Positions 63,911-64,000 of a stretch of DNA of 64,000 nt are shown here, in pieces (position 1 is the stretch's first letter; the number at the start of each line of letters is the position of its first letter). The DNA is taken from assembly GCF_000421145.1 (NCBI RefSeq), contig NZ_ATWH01000012.1, positions 150,125 to 214,124 on the forward strand, in the 5' to 3' direction. Source of the DNA: Glaciibacter superstes DSM 21135. GTDB lineage: Bacteria; Actinomycetota; Actinomycetes; Actinomycetales; Microbacteriaceae. The notes under the pieces are model-generated. The model did no database searches, was not told where the DNA came from, and was given only the letters and a program-made list of their open reading frames with translations. Made by a program: the position numbers and the translations under genes.

Positions 63911-64000
63911 ATGTTGCTTCAAGCGCCCTTGGGTGCATCGGCTCTGGTGGTGGCGATCGACCCGGGGAAGGTGATGAACCGGGTTTGGGTCAGTGACGGT
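63911..64000 (+). CDS. IS110-family transposase/recombinase, 5' end only
   Basis: Thirty codons are in the window. The reading MLLQAPLGASALVVAIDPGK, followed by VMNRVWVSDG, matches the start of DEDD-type IS110 recombinases, with the first catalytic Asp in VAIDPGK. GAGGAGG lies upstream; GTG at 63908 is an alternative start. The remainder, including the Ser-containing Tnp domain, lies beyond the window, so completeness is unknown. Confidence 0.75.
   Translation, partial: MLLQAPLGASALVVAIDPGKVMNRVWVSDG

Overview
The window is high-GC actinobacterial chromosome, most likely from the family Microbacteriaceae (Cryobacterium/Glaciihabitans/Leifsonia-like). This rests on gene content and order (ilvD-ilvB-ilvN-ilvC, serA, leuB-ilvE, gltX, leuC-leuD-murA-plsC-gpsA-ddl), many GTG starts, 1-4 bp gene overlaps, leaderless promoters and small families typical of that group (DUF6458, DUF6510, a HesB-like protein). 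The genus is inferred, not proven.

Layout. (1) 1-6.5 kb, minus strand: leuC-leuD-murA-plsC-gpsA-ddl, joining leucine synthesis, peptidoglycan precursors and phospholipid head-group supply. A short leader ORF with four consecutive Leu codons precedes leuC. (2) 6.7-22.7 kb: a small HesB-like gene, then a nine-gene minus-strand cluster: PP2C phosphatase, FHA protein, Ser/Thr kinase, FHA-HTH protein, a 1767-residue Ig-like/FN3 exported protein, MoxR ATPase, DUF58 protein, a TgpA-like transglutaminase-fold membrane protein lacking its catalytic triad, and a second FHA protein. Its order matches the PFNA cluster (pkb2-fn3-aaa-atp-duf58-tgm) of bifidobacteria. (3) 22.7-26.5 kb: terC behind a candidate yybP-ykoY manganese riboswitch, then the threonine-to-glycine operon tdh-kbl, a shared terminator and tRNA-Glu(CTC). 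(4) 26.6-32.3 kb: a lipid kinase, an MBL-fold hydrolase, a membrane protein, an NhaA-DsbA fusion antiporter, a DUF1990 gene bracketed by two copies of a 57-bp inverted-repeat element, and tRNA-Gln(CTG). (5) 32.3-44.6 kb: an FAD oxidoreductase with gltX, a LysR regulator divergent from a class V aminotransferase, leuB-ilvE-FAH, serA, and several small membrane or enzyme genes. (6) 44.6-46.3 kb: a Moco oxidoreductase/flavin reductase/zinc-ribbon operon. (7) 46.3-53.9 kb: ilvC, ilvN, ilvB, ilvD and fused otsAB trehalose synthesis. (8) 54-59.5 kb: TetR, an MMPL transporter carrying a degenerate ABC ATPase domain, and YhgE/Pip, with two TetR palindromes upstream. (9) 59.5-64 kb: two small hypothetical genes, a short glucose-6-phosphate dehydrogenase divergent from a GH15 hydrolase across a 19-bp tandem repeat, and at the edge the start of an IS110-family recombinase preceded by a structured non-coding stretch that may encode its bridge RNA.

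Functionally the window is mostly housekeeping (branched-chain amino acids, serine, cell wall, tRNA charging). The accessory signal is concentrated in the phospho-signalling/MoxR/surface-protein cluster, the MMPL-pseudoABC-YhgE export locus, the Moco operon, the dispersed inverted-repeat elements and the IS110 edge. All coordinates and start choices were worked out by eye; no database search was run.
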